Assembly: GCF_024347135.1 (NCBI RefSeq)
Contig: NZ_AP024907.1
Span: 3,215,001 to 3,279,000, forward strand
Direction of reading: 5' to 3'
Origin: Vibrio spartinae
GTDB taxonomy: Bacteria; Pseudomonadota; Gammaproteobacteria; Enterobacterales; Vibrionaceae
DNA length: 64,000 nucleotides
Below the pieces are notes generated by a model, which did no database searches, was not told the origin of the DNA, and saw nothing but the letters and a program-made list of their open reading frames with translations. The translations under genes were made by a program, and so were the position numbers. Below are positions 8,839-18,954 of the stretch, piece after piece (the first letter of the stretch is position 1; each line of letters starts with the position of its first letter).

Positions 8839-10319
8839 TATTCGAGTCCTTCCATCGTTTTTTCATAAATAATATCAACTGTAGCTTTACCTGCCATAGA
8901 TCCAAATGTACCGCCAATGAATCCCCCAGCAACAGCACTACCAACCAAAGCAATGGCAATCACTGGTGCAGACGCTGCCCCAACAAAGCCTAATGCAAGA
9001 GTTGCAATAGCAACTCCGATTTCTCCCCCCCAGACGCCAGCAATCCATCCAGAGAAAAAGCCTACAACTTCCCTTGCAGTTGTTTTACCACACTCCCCTC
9101 TACCATCGACTGAACAAGCATCGTAAATATTATTTACTCCACTAGCTGCTGCTAATCCAAGGCCTAAATAACCAACACCTCTAGCCCCCCAAACACCAAC
9201 TGAAATATTGGCAATTCGTTTGCCAAGGTTCGGGACGACTCCACTCTTAATAATGTCATCCGCATTATGAATTACAGATTTGGTAGAAAGCCTGAGTGAT
9301 TTTTTTACCTGCCGAAAAGCTGGGATGTTTATAGCGCGGCTTGAAAATCGGGTAAATGACTGGTCCAGTTTATTGAGCAGTGCCGCACGTTCAGCAACAA
9401 AAGAACCATAATTAACGCCCCCGTTACGACTTGCCATCGCCACTTGGGTTACATAAAGAGAATTTATTTCCTGAATGATACTACCGACATGCTTTAAGTG
9501 ACTTTCAATCCCCGTCGCAACGGCACTAACACCGACTGATGCATAAGCATATTGATCCGAAGGTAAGCCATTATCCCGGATATATTTCAAACCGTTCGAA
9601 GCATAATAGTCTAATAATTCAAAATGGCGGTAAACAGTTGCGACTTCTTCATCACTAAGCTTCGCTAATTCGGTACTAGCCGCCTTTGCTTCTTCCTGTA
9701 ACTCAGTTAATGATTGCTTCTCTTTATCGGTCGTAGGCACCGTGGTTGGTAATATAACAATTTCACCCTGACGAACGGGTTCATTCAGATGAGTATTATA
9801 CTTTTTGACTAATTGCTTTTGTGTCGTGGTCGTGTCAGAAGTGAACAGACTTGCCCACAAATCTTGCTGAGATTGAGTTGATTCGACCTGCATCCATCCC
9901 AGAGAAAATTGCTGTTCCTGTTCCTGTGCCTTTTCCTGAGCTTTTCTTTCCTGAAGCATCGCCCACGTTTTTTCACTATTGAGATAATTTTCCCGGCATT
10001 GCTTCTCATAACGCTCTTTCAGGGATAATTTCACGGGTTCAGGCTCAATGTAAGGCTCGGTATAAACCGAAGCATTGACACTCCCTGAATAGAATGAACC
10101 AATGCCATGATTCACCAGTTCCATTCTCGCGGTATAGGCTTTATGGGCCAACGAATCAATATTGGGCTCGATGGCAGGATTCACCCGCCAGTATTGATTG
10201 CCCCATTCATCCCGATCCCGAATTAACAAGGGAACAGACGGAACATCAGTAAGCAACACCTGATGCCCGGTGCGAAGCTGTTCAAGAAAGGTTTGAAATA
10301 ACATTCTGTTCGGGAGCAC
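8838..10319 (-). CDS. Polymorphic toxin with hydrophobic C-terminus, 5'-truncated
   Basis: A 493-residue frame from a GTG. The open frame continues 56 codons further upstream to about 10487 with no ATG, GTG or TTG, and that extension includes AQVEGDFASLRESD, which is also present in the toxin at 49.4-50.9 kb. The shared leader (FLEQLRTGHQVLLTD, RDRDEWGNQYWRVNP, SGSVNAS) covers the first 110 residues. A Gln/Glu-rich linker follows, and the last 90 residues are glycine/alanine-rich hydrophobic helices, suggesting membrane insertion. It is probably a bacteriocin or secretion-system effector that lost its 5' end at the boundary with the ROK gene. No secretion machinery is in the window. Confidence 0.6.
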   Translation of the reverse strand: MLPNRMLFQTFLEQLRTGHQVLLTDVPSVPLLIRDRDEWGNQYWRVNPAIEPNIDSLAHKAYTARMELVNHGIGSFYSGSVNASVYTEPYIEPEPVKLSLKERYEKQCRENYLNSEKTWAMLQERKAQEKAQEQEQQFSLGWMQVESTQSQQDLWASLFTSDTTTTQKQLVKKYNTHLNEPVRQGEIVILPTTVPTTDKEKQSLTELQEEAKAASTELAKLSDEEVATVYRHFELLDYYASNGLKYIRDNGLPSDQYAYASVGVSAVATGIESHLKHVGSIIQEINSLYVTQVAMASRNGGVNYGSFVAERAALLNKLDQSFTRFSSRAINIPAFRQVKKSLRLSTKSVIHNADDIIKSGVVPNLGKRIANISVGVWGARGVGYLGLGLAAASGVNNIYDACSVDGRGECGKTTAREVVGFFSGWIAGVWGGEIGVAIATLALGFVGAASAPVIAIALVGSAVAGGFIGGTFGSMAGKATVDIIYEKTMEGLE

Positions 10320-10603
10320 AGATTTTAAGTCGGACTCGCGCAGGGAAGCAAAATCCCCTTCAACCTGAGCAACTTCGATTACCCCGCCAAAGTATTCAAT
10401 TTTGACTCGTGGGTCATCTTGCTGTTTTAGTTGAGCGCTGAAGGTTTCACTAAGGGATGTGACCTGCTCCCCATCATCTAGTCCAGTCTACACTTAGTCA
10501 TGTTCATTCAACCAAGGAGATCGAGTACAGCATTGCTGCCTTGTTCTCCTCGATGGAAAATACGCCAACCACATCAGTGCTGATTGGACAAATATCTGAC
10601 GAA

Positions 10604-11509
10604 TCAATTTGTTGCTTTAGCCAGTCGAGCGGCACCTCGTATCCCGCTACTATCGCCATATTCAGCTTTTTTAAACTCAGTTTTCAACTCATTACCAAAG
10701 ATGTAATGCCGGATCTGGATTGGAATATCTTCATAAATTTCTTCAACATTAGACAGGCCGCCACCAATCACAATAATATCAGGATCCATCATATTGATAA
10801 GAGCGGCAAAACTTCTTGCCATTTGATCGATCAACAAATGGTAAGCAGATAATGCAGTAGCATCGCCATTACGCTTTGCTGCTATGATGTCTGACGCATT
10901 CAATGAAGACTGAGCTAAGGCGTTGTAGGTGATTTCCAGCCCCGTCCCCGATATAAATTGCTCAATACAGTTTTCTTTCCCACAGTAGCAACTGCGCGGC
11001 TCTCCATCTTTAAGTGGCGAAAAGTTCGGGAGAGGGTTGTGTCCCCACTCACCACCGAGTGCATTCGCTCCTTCCCAAAGGATTTTGTTAAAAACAATTC
11101 CCCCACCACAACCAGTGCCAAGTATCGCGCCAAAGACTAATCTACCCTTCTCCCCAGCACCATCTATCGCTTCTGACAAAGCCAAACAGTTTGCATCATT
11201 CGCGATATAAACTGGTTTATTTAACTGATTTGAGAGATCAGATAATAAATCGTGGCCGTTAATAAACGTACAGTTAGAGTTTTTCATCAACCCTGTGGCT
11301 GGGCTAATTGTTCCGGGTAGTCCAATCCCCACATGCGTAAAATCATGATTAACCGCAGTCTCTGCTTCTACAACGAGGGCGCTGATTGTTTCTAGAAACA
11401 GTGGATATTTTTTAGGCGTGGTTGTCCTTGTTTTAAAACATGTATTTCCGCACTCATCAAGGACGCAAACTTCAATTTTTGTTCCACCTATGTCAAAACC
11501 AATTAGCAT
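10604..11509 (-). CDS. ROK-family sugar kinase
   Basis: A 301-residue kinase of the ROK family. It has the phosphate-binding FDIGGTKIEV at the N-terminus, GTGCGGGI near residue 130, and the ROK zinc motif CYCGKENCIEQFISG near residue 180. It probably phosphorylates a sugar released inside the cell by the alpha-mannosidase of the same cluster (mannose or a related hexose), in the manner of fructokinase/mannokinase members. It lies 12 bases after the RpiR-type regulator and is likely co-transcribed with it. Confidence 0.88.
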   Translation of the reverse strand: MLIGFDIGGTKIEVCVLDECGNTCFKTRTTTPKKYPLFLETISALVVEAETAVNHDFTHVGIGLPGTISPATGLMKNSNCTFINGHDLLSDLSNQLNKPVYIANDANCLALSEAIDGAGEKGRLVFGAILGTGCGGGIVFNKILWEGANALGGEWGHNPLPNFSPLKDGEPRSCYCGKENCIEQFISGTGLEITYNALAQSSLNASDIIAAKRNGDATALSAYHLLIDQMARSFAALINMMDPDIIVIGGGLSNVEEIYEDIPIQIRHYIFGNELKTEFKKAEYGDSSGIRGAARLAKATN

Positions 11510-11521
11510 CGTGACCTTCTC

Positions 11522-12325
11522 TTATTTGGATAATAAATAGTGTTTCTCTGTTGCCATCCAAGTATCGATTGATGACCTATATGTATTCACGTAATGCCCA
11601 TAAAGAGAATCTACAGCCATTAACAATGGAAATTGAGGTGATATCAGACCGGTTGACTCTTCACCATTTAACGACGGCGTAAATAATACGTATTGAGAAA
11701 GGCTGACCATTTTGGATTTTTTATTGGCAGTCATACACGCAATCGTCACGCCTCGCTCTTTTAAATGATTTAAGTATTTAATTAACCTTTCATTACGCCC
11801 ATTTAGCGAAATGATGAGCAACAAATCATTAGATTGCATCGGCGGCCCGTACATATCCATTGAATCTGTGTCTGGGATAATATCGACGAATTTCCCCAAC
11901 CGTCTAAACCTTAGCTTTAAATCCTGAGCAACAAGAGTGCTAAATCCTTCACCATAAACATGAATACCAGGACGGGTGTGAATTTCTTTAGCTAAGGATT
12001 GAGTCACTTTATCATCGAATACGTCATATCGATTTTGTAATAGATTCACATATTCGTGATGTAACGCACCTTGTTGATCTTCTTCGATATCCGGAGTCGT
12101 TTCCTCTACACGTCTTTGATAACGATAGTAAAATTCTTTAAAAGATTGACAGCCAATTTTTTTAGTAAAACGAGTAAGCGATGAAGCCGACACATCAATC
12201 GCTTTTGCAAGCGTTTCTATCTTGTCAGGCACTGGGTTTGCCAGTAAATAGTCTGCAATTTGATTTTCCTTTCGAGTAAATTTGACTCGAGAATAGGAAA
12301 TCACCATATCCAGATCATTATTCAT
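11522..12325 (-). CDS. RpiR/MurR-family transcriptional regulator
   Basis: A 267-residue regulator with an N-terminal helix-turn-helix of the RpiR type (ADYLLANPVPDKIETLAKAIDV and SASSLTRFTKKIG, residues 24-60) and a C-terminal SIS domain (about 110-240) that would bind a phosphosugar. Its position between the kinase gene and the mannosidase/PTS genes points to local control of this operon. The 93-base gap upstream to the mannosidase gene could hold its promoter; I saw no clear operator. Confidence 0.88.
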   Translation of the reverse strand: MNNDLDMVISYSRVKFTRKENQIADYLLANPVPDKIETLAKAIDVSASSLTRFTKKIGCQSFKEFYYRYQRRVEETTPDIEEDQQGALHHEYVNLLQNRYDVFDDKVTQSLAKEIHTRPGIHVYGEGFSTLVAQDLKLRFRRLGKFVDIIPDTDSMDMYGPPMQSNDLLLIISLNGRNERLIKYLNHLKERGVTIACMTANKKSKMVSLSQYVLFTPSLNGEESTGLISPQFPLLMAVDSLYGHYVNTYRSSIDTWMATEKHYLLSK

Positions 12326-12418
12326 AATATTTGCTCGTCTTATTTAATGCATTAATTTAACGAATGCTCCTAGAAGCACTAGTTAAGTTAACTCCACTTG
12401 ATCGTGTGAGGACGATCA

Positions 12419-15088
12419 TTACGAATGCCCCACACACACCAAGAAAGTTTTGATTTGCTTTGGTTTAAAGTTTTCTAATTCTAACCTGCCACTTTCTATG
12501 GTTAGCGCTTCACTGATTTTTTCTGAGAGTTCAACCAAGTATATTTGCTCTACTGACATCGAAAATTCGATATAACCAGCCGTTTCTATGGCCTCTTCTG
12601 AGGGATTGTAGAGCCGAAGAATCAGGTCTTCACTGCCTTGAGCTTGTTTTAATGCGCTATAAACCAAGTCTGGTGCATTAATCGTCAATAAACTGGTCAT
12701 TGACTCACGCTCACAAGCGACTGAGTTAATACCAAAATACTTCATCGTGTTCGTAAACCGATTGACTTCTTGTTGCTGATAACTTTGCACAGGCACCGCC
12801 AACTGTTGCCAGTTTCTCATGTTTCTGGCAGCGCTGTACTGATCATCAAGCGAGATGGCAATATCGAAAGTAAGCGGCTCGAGAAGCTGACTATCCGGCG
12901 TCGGTATATATTTAAACTGCTGCCCTGATGCGATTCCGGGCCGTCTGACCAGATCGGGTTTTCCTAACCAGCCAACAGAACGGAATAACGTTAATGCAAT
13001 TTTTCCGGTGGTGGGGCTGTTATCGTCGTTAATGACTTCATATTCCTTAATGCCATTGCTAAAGAAAGTGAGGGAATGGTGCTCATCACAAATTGAAGCC
13101 GAGTGGATCATTGGATATATGCTTGACGGCTCTTCTTTCCACTGCTCTGCCCGCCACGTCTGCCACTTGGGATGACGATTAGGACGGCGAACAACGCCAA
13201 ATGGTGTATTTGCGATCGACTCGGTTGAGTGTATATCACTATCAACAACGACCTGCATTCTGTGGTCTTTCGCGATATTATTGATCGATAAACTCATCTC
13301 TAGCGGACGATTTCCATCAGAGAGAGTAAGCTCGAGTGTAAAATCTATGAGTGCTGATGTTTGACGTTTTTCTCGCTCTTCAAGGTCTTTAGGCAATAGC
13401 CATGTTCCCTGAATAATCATTGACTGACTGAACGATGTTTTGGTTGTTGTAACAACGCTGTTTAAGAAATTAAAACGCAATTCCCAGTCATTTAGCGGTG
13501 GAGAGTAATCGTAATTGTCACCATCATCACCGACGTCACGAATAAAGATCGATTGTTTTAATGGCTTTTGACTCGCTGTATCTGTGAGCACTAATTCGCC
13601 ATTTGCCAGTGTCAGCACATAGTGTTGGTTGTGAATGAAATTATCTTCAGACTTAAAGCTGCTACCTTTTTCACCGATGGGTTGGCTATGCGCCTGAATA
13701 TTGAAACAACGATAGCCCAATGCTGGTAGCGATGTCTTTAATTCAACTTGATGGTGATAGTGATATAACTCTGCAAGCTGTTCCGCTACTGTTCTGCGGA
13801 TCGAGCCATGGTAAGTTTTTTCTGAACTCAGTACATTGAATGCTACAGGCGTCCCGGTATCATCAAAAAGCGAAAACTCAGGCGTTAACGTATCCACTTC
13901 AAGAACGACGCGCTCGTCCCTGACATAAGGCAATGTATTGATAAGCAACAGATTGTTATCACTGTCAGTCAACACAGACTCAGAAAGTTTTCGAACTAAA
14001 TAATCACTGTTGGCAGCGGACATTTCATCCGCAGTAATCAAACGCTGCTTAATATGACGGTTAGTTCGATCACTATTACAGCCACCGGCACTATCATGTG
14101 CATGACAACGCAATAACATCTTCCATATATGATTCACGAGCGCAGTCTTATACGGAATGTTTCGATAATCAGCCAAAGCCATAAGCGGTTCAAGAATGTA
14201 GCTTAAACGGGTTTCGACTCGGTCATTCAGTTGCTTGTGGTCATACCGAGTTGAGTAGATTGAGCGATGTATTTTTGAATACTGTGCTTCGATCATTTCT
14301 CCTTGATAGACAAAAGCATCATCATACGTGTTCGTTAAACTTTCAAACAACGCATTGTAATTACTTTCGATAAATTGGTGCCCCGTTTGCGAACCGGCGT
14401 TGAAACGGTGAATCTTGCTTTTGACATCGAAATCGACTTTGATCTGGTCGGCACCATAAGGATATGGTATCGCATTTGCTGAGGTATCTTCCGCTATTTG
14501 GGCAACCAGTTCATCGGGATCCATCCCTGCTATCTGCGGTTCAGCGAGATAATATCCATTACGGATTTGGTAGCAATTCACTTTGCTGCCATCTTCACTC
14601 GTCCAGACAAACTCTCTCGCTTCACAAGTATCACGAGACAAGCCTCGCCAGAAGACGGAATGAGTGATACCAAACCCGTTATATATTTTAGGCATATCGA
14701 TACTTTGACCAAAAGCATCCGGCACATAACCGATGTCCCAGCTACCGCCTAATGACTCAGCAATACGAGAACCAATCAGCAAATTCCGGACGATAGATTC
14801 ACCGCTGATAATAAGCTGATCGGTTTGAGTATACCAAGGGCCGATCTTCATTTGGCCGTGAGTCACAAGCTCTCTCAGCTTACTTGCCTTTTCTGGTGCC
14901 AGTTCAAGGTAATCTTCTACAATGCTGGTTTGCCCATCTAATAAGTATTGCTGTATTTGTTCTTGTTCGAGAGCCTGGAAAACATCGTCCATATGATAGG
15001 TCAGCTGAACCGAAGATTCAGGGTGCGTGAAATACCATTCATAATCCCAATGAGTGTGGGGAATCAGATGAACAACCCTGGCTTTCAT
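12419..15088 (-). CDS. GH38 alpha-mannosidase, MngB-like
   Basis: An 889-residue cytoplasmic glycosidase. GH38 marks are HLIPHTHWDYEWYFT at the N-terminus (metal-binding H and D), YVPDAFGQSIDMP near residue 120 with the Asp nucleophile region, and RCHAHDSAGGCNSD near residue 335. The long C-terminal part is the beta-sandwich region of the family. It overlaps the IIA gene by ATGA. E. coli MngB hydrolyses 2-O-(6-phospho-mannosyl)-glycerate imported by a PTS permease; the PTS neighbours suggest the same logic here, although the exact substrate is not shown. Confidence 0.9.
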   Translation of the reverse strand: MKARVVHLIPHTHWDYEWYFTHPESSVQLTYHMDDVFQALEQEQIQQYLLDGQTSIVEDYLELAPEKASKLRELVTHGQMKIGPWYTQTDQLIISGESIVRNLLIGSRIAESLGGSWDIGYVPDAFGQSIDMPKIYNGFGITHSVFWRGLSRDTCEAREFVWTSEDGSKVNCYQIRNGYYLAEPQIAGMDPDELVAQIAEDTSANAIPYPYGADQIKVDFDVKSKIHRFNAGSQTGHQFIESNYNALFESLTNTYDDAFVYQGEMIEAQYSKIHRSIYSTRYDHKQLNDRVETRLSYILEPLMALADYRNIPYKTALVNHIWKMLLRCHAHDSAGGCNSDRTNRHIKQRLITADEMSAANSDYLVRKLSESVLTDSDNNLLLINTLPYVRDERVVLEVDTLTPEFSLFDDTGTPVAFNVLSSEKTYHGSIRRTVAEQLAELYHYHHQVELKTSLPALGYRCFNIQAHSQPIGEKGSSFKSEDNFIHNQHYVLTLANGELVLTDTASQKPLKQSIFIRDVGDDGDNYDYSPPLNDWELRFNFLNSVVTTTKTSFSQSMIIQGTWLLPKDLEEREKRQTSALIDFTLELTLSDGNRPLEMSLSINNIAKDHRMQVVVDSDIHSTESIANTPFGVVRRPNRHPKWQTWRAEQWKEEPSSIYPMIHSASICDEHHSLTFFSNGIKEYEVINDDNSPTTGKIALTLFRSVGWLGKPDLVRRPGIASGQQFKYIPTPDSQLLEPLTFDIAISLDDQYSAARNMRNWQQLAVPVQSYQQQEVNRFTNTMKYFGINSVACERESMTSLLTINAPDLVYSALKQAQGSEDLILRLYNPSEEAIETAGYIEFSMSVEQIYLVELSEKISEALTIESGRLELENFKPKQIKTFLVCVGHS

Positions 15089-15579
15089 ATCCCCTCCTTA
15101 AGTACATTTTCAATTTCACTGACAACGGTATTGTTTTCACCATTTTTAACAATATCTCTAAATTCAGCTTTCATATTTGCTTTAGAAATCGCAATAAGCG
15201 ATTTCATGACATCTTCGCTTCCTTTATTTGGAATAGAAAGAGCGATCACGGTTTGTACATCAGAGTTATCCATTGTTTCCCACTGAATCGGATTTGAAAA
15301 ACGAACAACCCAAATACCAGCGCTTTTTACTTGCTTACTTTTTGCATGGGGTGTGGCAATTCCATCTTTAAATCCTGTCGAATCGGTGTCCTCACGAGCG
15401 ATTAAATCGACAAGAAACTTATCCTGATGAGTGATGTAATTGCGGTTGAACAATTCTCTGGCAATAAATTGCAAAGCTTCATCACGAGTCTTAGAAGATT
15501 CATCAATCAGTACATGAGTTGCATCAAAAATAGGCCGTGACTCGCCACCTTTTAACCCTTTAAACAGTTTGCTGAGCAT
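15085..15579 (-). CDS. PTS fructose/mannitol-type IIA component
   Basis: A 164-residue EIIA domain of the fructose-mannitol type; the phosphorylatable His lies in GIATPHAKS near residue 80. I place the start at MLSKLFKGL because GGAGAAG precedes it at correct spacing and the conserved domain begins about 15 residues later. That makes a 20-base overlap with the IIBC gene, consistent with translational coupling. It passes phosphate to the IIB domain of the neighbour. In E. coli MngA these domains form one polypeptide; here IIA is separate. Confidence 0.9.
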   Translation of the reverse strand: MLSKLFKGLKGGESRPIFDATHVLIDESSKTRDEALQFIARELFNRNYITHQDKFLVDLIAREDTDSTGFKDGIATPHAKSKQVKSAGIWVVRFSNPIQWETMDNSDVQTVIALSIPNKGSEDVMKSLIAISKANMKAEFRDIVKNGENNTVVSEIENVLKEGI

Positions 15580-17068
15580 ATAACTTCTCCATATTCTTCT
15601 CAGACTTTGTGCGCCAAACACCAATGATTACCGCAGTAAGCAGAATTCCGGCACCAGTGCAAAGCACCCAAGATACAATTGGAATAGGTTGTTCAACGTA
15701 GCCGATAATCGTGCCCAGAGGTGAACCTAACCCGCCAAAGTTACGAATCCCCCATAAGCCAACTAAACCGCCAGCTAACGCCGAACCACAAACGCTCGCA
15801 ACGATAAGTTGAATGGGGTTAGCCGCAGCAAATGGGATCGCACCTTCAGAAACACCAACCATACCCATGGCACATGCAGCGTTTGCTGTGTTTCGCTCTT
15901 CACTAGAGAATCGTTTTTTAAATAAACGTGAAGCGACAAATATCCCAAGCGGTGCGATTGAGATGGAGGCTTGCACAGCGGTAAATGGCAGTAAATTTGC
16001 GCCATCGACACCGTATTGCCCTAATGTGTCAACAAAGACAGCAGTACTAAACACATAAGCCGTTTTATTAATTGGCCCGCCAAAATCGAACCCAATCATT
16101 CCACCGATGACAGCACCGATTAAGAATGACGAGCTTTTATGCTCAGTAATCAGGATATTAAGCCATTGATACATAGTATCCATCGCGAATGAAATAGGTT
16201 TACCAATGCCGTAAAGAACGAAAATGAAAATTAAAAAGGTGGATATCACAGGGATGATCATAATCGGCACTGCCGGGCGAAGAATCTTCGGCCAAGAAAT
16301 GCGTTTTAGATAAAGCACCATATAGCCAACAATGAAGGCAATTAACAATGCAGCTAAAAAGCTCCCACCGGTTTTTGTTCCGAGAAAAGCGGGGTCATTG
16401 GCGATATAGGCACCAATCATAGCAGGTGCAATTGCCGGGCGGTCAGCAATCGAGTTCGCGACAAAACCAGCAAACAGAGGAATCATCAAAGTAAAGCCGA
16501 CTTTACCAACCATAAATAAGTGCGACATGAAGTAGCCTAGAGCGGTTGATTCATCAAACCCCCAATTGACTAGATGCCCCTGAGCATCACTATTGAATGC
16601 AAAAATATTGGCTAAAGCCAGAAGAAGACCACAAGTCGCCATTGGTATCATGTAACCAACACCACTCATTGTATGACGGAAGAATGCATTGTGTTTTGAG
16701 GTGCCAATCGTCACCCCTGCCCCCACATTTTTTCCTTTAGATTCTTCGATTGAGGACATTGTAATTTCAGCTTTTGCTGATGCATCGCGAATAACCGTTT
16801 TTGCATCGGCAATGGCATCATTTGTCGATACTTGATAAATCCTTTTACCACTAAAGCGCGCCAAAGACACCGTAACATCACTGGCAATCACAACCAAATC
16901 AGCATCTTCAATTTCTTCTTGAGTTAAAGGGGTTTGTGTTCCTATATTGCCTTGAGTTTCCACTCTGATTTGATAACCAAGTTCTTTGCCTGCCTCAATC
17001 AAAGCTTCTTCAGCCATGAAGGTATGAGATATACCGGCAGCACAGGAAGTAATTGCAACTATTCTCAT
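15560..17068 (-). CDS. PTS fructose-family IIBC permease
   Basis: A 502-residue permease. The N-terminal IIB domain (about 1-100) has the active-site Cys in SCAAGISHTFMAEEAL; the IIC domain (about 130-490) has around nine hydrophobic segments and contains GFDFGGPINKTAY, a substrate-site signature of the fructose/mannitol class. It imports and phosphorylates the sugar, with IIA encoded next. First gene of a probable IIBC-IIA-mannosidase operon; a short tandem repeat tract lies in its upstream region. Confidence 0.92.
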   Translation of the reverse strand: MRIVAITSCAAGISHTFMAEEALIEAGKELGYQIRVETQGNIGTQTPLTQEEIEDADLVVIASDVTVSLARFSGKRIYQVSTNDAIADAKTVIRDASAKAEITMSSIEESKGKNVGAGVTIGTSKHNAFFRHTMSGVGYMIPMATCGLLLALANIFAFNSDAQGHLVNWGFDESTALGYFMSHLFMVGKVGFTLMIPLFAGFVANSIADRPAIAPAMIGAYIANDPAFLGTKTGGSFLAALLIAFIVGYMVLYLKRISWPKILRPAVPIMIIPVISTFLIFIFVLYGIGKPISFAMDTMYQWLNILITEHKSSSFLIGAVIGGMIGFDFGGPINKTAYVFSTAVFVDTLGQYGVDGANLLPFTAVQASISIAPLGIFVASRLFKKRFSSEERNTANAACAMGMVGVSEGAIPFAAANPIQLIVASVCGSALAGGLVGLWGIRNFGGLGSPLGTIIGYVEQPIPIVSWVLCTGAGILLTAVIIGVWRTKSEKNMEKLYAQQTV

Positions 17069-17101
17069 AATTATTTTCCATTCCAGATAGTGGTGTAAGG
17101 T

Positions 17102-17187
17102 TCAGTTACTTTTGTTTCCAGTTATTTTGTTTCCAGGTATTTTGTTTCTAGGTATTTTGTTTTCAGTTACTTTTGTTTTCAGGTATT
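17102..17187. repeat. 17-base tandem repeat upstream of the PTS operon
   Basis: About five imperfect copies of a unit resembling ttccaggtattttgttt lie end to end, beginning 33 bases upstream of the IIBC start. Being in the leader or promoter zone, copy-number change could affect expression. No protein-binding motif is recognised. Confidence 0.65.
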
Positions 17188-17512
17188 TGTGTATTCAATC
17201 GTTATTTACAAAATACCTATTAATACAAGTACTGCAAAAAAGATTCAAATAAAGCACAACCAAACTCACAAAATAACTTTGTTTTGAATTTTATTTTCAA
17301 TATTAATTGCGTACTTTGATTTTATTTTCATGAAAGCTGGGGTCGGGTCAAGCTAACCAGCAAGATGACGAAAAAGAAGTATGTACGATATCTTTGACCA
17401 ATCATTATGCCGATTTGTCGCAACAATATTGCTCACATCACCGCGATAAAACCGACTCCATTTAGCACAGCATATATACTTCAGGTAAGTGGACGTAACT
17501 CAGGAGGCAATG

Positions 17513-17749
17513 ATGGAAATCTATCAACACGACATGTCAGCTCTATTCGAACAGCTGGGTCTCGGGAGTTCACCAGAAGAAATTCAAGCGTTCGTGAAAA
17601 ATCATCGACATTCAAGAGACTCAACGCCGATACATGAAGCGAGCTTTTGGACAGCTTCCCAATCCGCTTTTTTGAAACAGGCAATTGAGGACGATGCGGA
17701 TTGGGTCGAGTTGGTGGATCAACTCGATGTGATGCTACGCGACGAATAG
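17513..17749 (+). CDS. DUF2789-family protein
   Basis: A 78-residue acidic cytoplasmic protein starting MEIYQHDMSALFEQLGL, with the family-like SFWTASQSAFLKQAIEDDADW towards the C-terminus. Function unknown. An optimally placed AGGAGG precedes two adjacent ATGs, and the second is chosen on spacing. It stands alone and ends at a strong bidirectional terminator. Confidence 0.8.
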   Translation: MEIYQHDMSALFEQLGLGSSPEEIQAFVKNHRHSRDSTPIHEASFWTASQSAFLKQAIEDDADWVELVDQLDVMLRDE

Positions 17750-17800
17750 CTCACGAAAATACACGGTGAACTTACGGTGAATTCTTTTTGCTGTTGGAAA

Positions 17801-17846
17801 AAATGAATCACAGAGCTTTCTACTCAGGAAGCTCTGTGATTCATTT
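17801..17846. terminator. Bidirectional terminator
   Basis: A perfect 18-bp stem (aaatgaatcacagagctt and its complement) with a 10-base loop sits between convergent genes. It ends in T-rich sequence on the plus strand and TTTTTCCAAC-like sequence on the minus strand. Confidence 0.85.
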
Positions 17847-17865
17847 AGGACGTGACAACGTTGCT

Positions 17866-18954
17866 TCATAGACTCACAGCCGGACACAACTTCAACGCTT
17901 CTTGGGCACGAACATACCGGGCTTTCGTGGCATTTAATTTCTCTCGCGTGAATTTGATACGACCGAGCAGTTGATTGACAGCAGATATCGATTGCTTAAG
18001 TGTAGGCGTGAAACGACTTTCCTCGTCTTCTACTGTGCCATCGACACTATCTACCGATTGAAAAATAGCATCATACATCCCCTCTTGTGATGCAGATTTT
18101 CGGATATTGGTCATTTGAGTATTCAGGTTTGCAATGATGGTAGTGATATCCGGACGATTGGATAGCGCTTGATTTTTTACCGCGAGATTGGCGTCTTTCG
18201 TGGCAGCAATTACCGCATCAGGCATCGAAGAGAGCAGGTACTGCGATTCATGCGCCTCTTGGAACAACCCGGCTCGATTAGCCAGTAATGTTTGATAAGT
18301 CTCCAAGGCCGTCTTCCCTTCTGCGACAACATCGGCAGCAGTTTCAGTACCATCTACCCCTTTTTTAATCTCCTTGATATGATCAAGAAATGTGTTAGAG
18401 CTCAACTGATTCAAACTGTTGATCATATTCTTACCAAGTGTTTGAACTTGCTGTTCAGAATTTTTATCCTGTAATATCAAATGACTGGTTTTGGTAATAC
18501 ATGCCATTTTCTTTTCAGCTGATAAATATAACTCGGTTCTCGATATGGGCTGATGATAGCTCTTCATCCCCGTCACCCCAGCGATGAATACCCCAGCAGA
18601 TTTGATCGCATCGATATGAGCATTGCCGAGTAATATCACCCCTGATGCTAAAGCTCCGGCCAGCAAAGCTGCATCATAACCTGTATTCAATTTGTATTGA
18701 GTATCCGCTGCTTTGGCGTATCTGAATTCTAATTGCTCAGCCCAAGCATAGGCACGACAAAGCCTCGTTTCTTCCGCATTTGAGTCCTTATCGACACACT
18801 GAATACCGTTATAAAAAACCTTCGTTTCTGGTTTCGACGCGTCAAAGGGCATGAGGAGCGTATGGTTATACTCTTCTTGCGGGTTTACAGCAGTCATCGA
18901 ACATCCGGTTAAAACCAATGCTGTAATACCAACTGTCAATATCTGAGTCTTCAT
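17866..18954 (-). CDS. Predicted lipoprotein of unknown function
   Basis: A 362-residue protein with a lipoprotein signal peptide: hydrophobic ITALVLTG followed by the lipobox LTGCS, Cys at about residue 18. The rest is helical, with a small hydrophobic Gly/Ala stretch near residue 100 (LLAGALASGVILLG) and heptad-like segments. Four further Cys are in the mature part. No domain recognised. Ends just after the bidirectional terminator. Probably anchored to the inner face of the outer membrane. Confidence 0.75.
   Translation of the reverse strand: MKTQILTVGITALVLTGCSMTAVNPQEEYNHTLLMPFDASKPETKVFYNGIQCVDKDSNAEETRLCRAYAWAEQLEFRYAKAADTQYKLNTGYDAALLAGALASGVILLGNAHIDAIKSAGVFIAGVTGMKSYHQPISRTELYLSAEKKMACITKTSHLILQDKNSEQQVQTLGKNMINSLNQLSSNTFLDHIKEIKKGVDGTETAADVVAEGKTALETYQTLLANRAGLFQEAHESQYLLSSMPDAVIAATKDANLAVKNQALSNRPDITTIIANLNTQMTNIRKSASQEGMYDAIFQSVDSVDGTVEDEESRFTPTLKQSISAVNQLLGRIKFTREKLNATKARYVRAQEALKLCPAVSL

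Noticed and set aside
7910..10490. tRNA-integrated element with an att duplication
   Set aside because: The block starts after the tRNA, but I could not find a second copy of the tRNA 3' end at the far side and there is no integrase.
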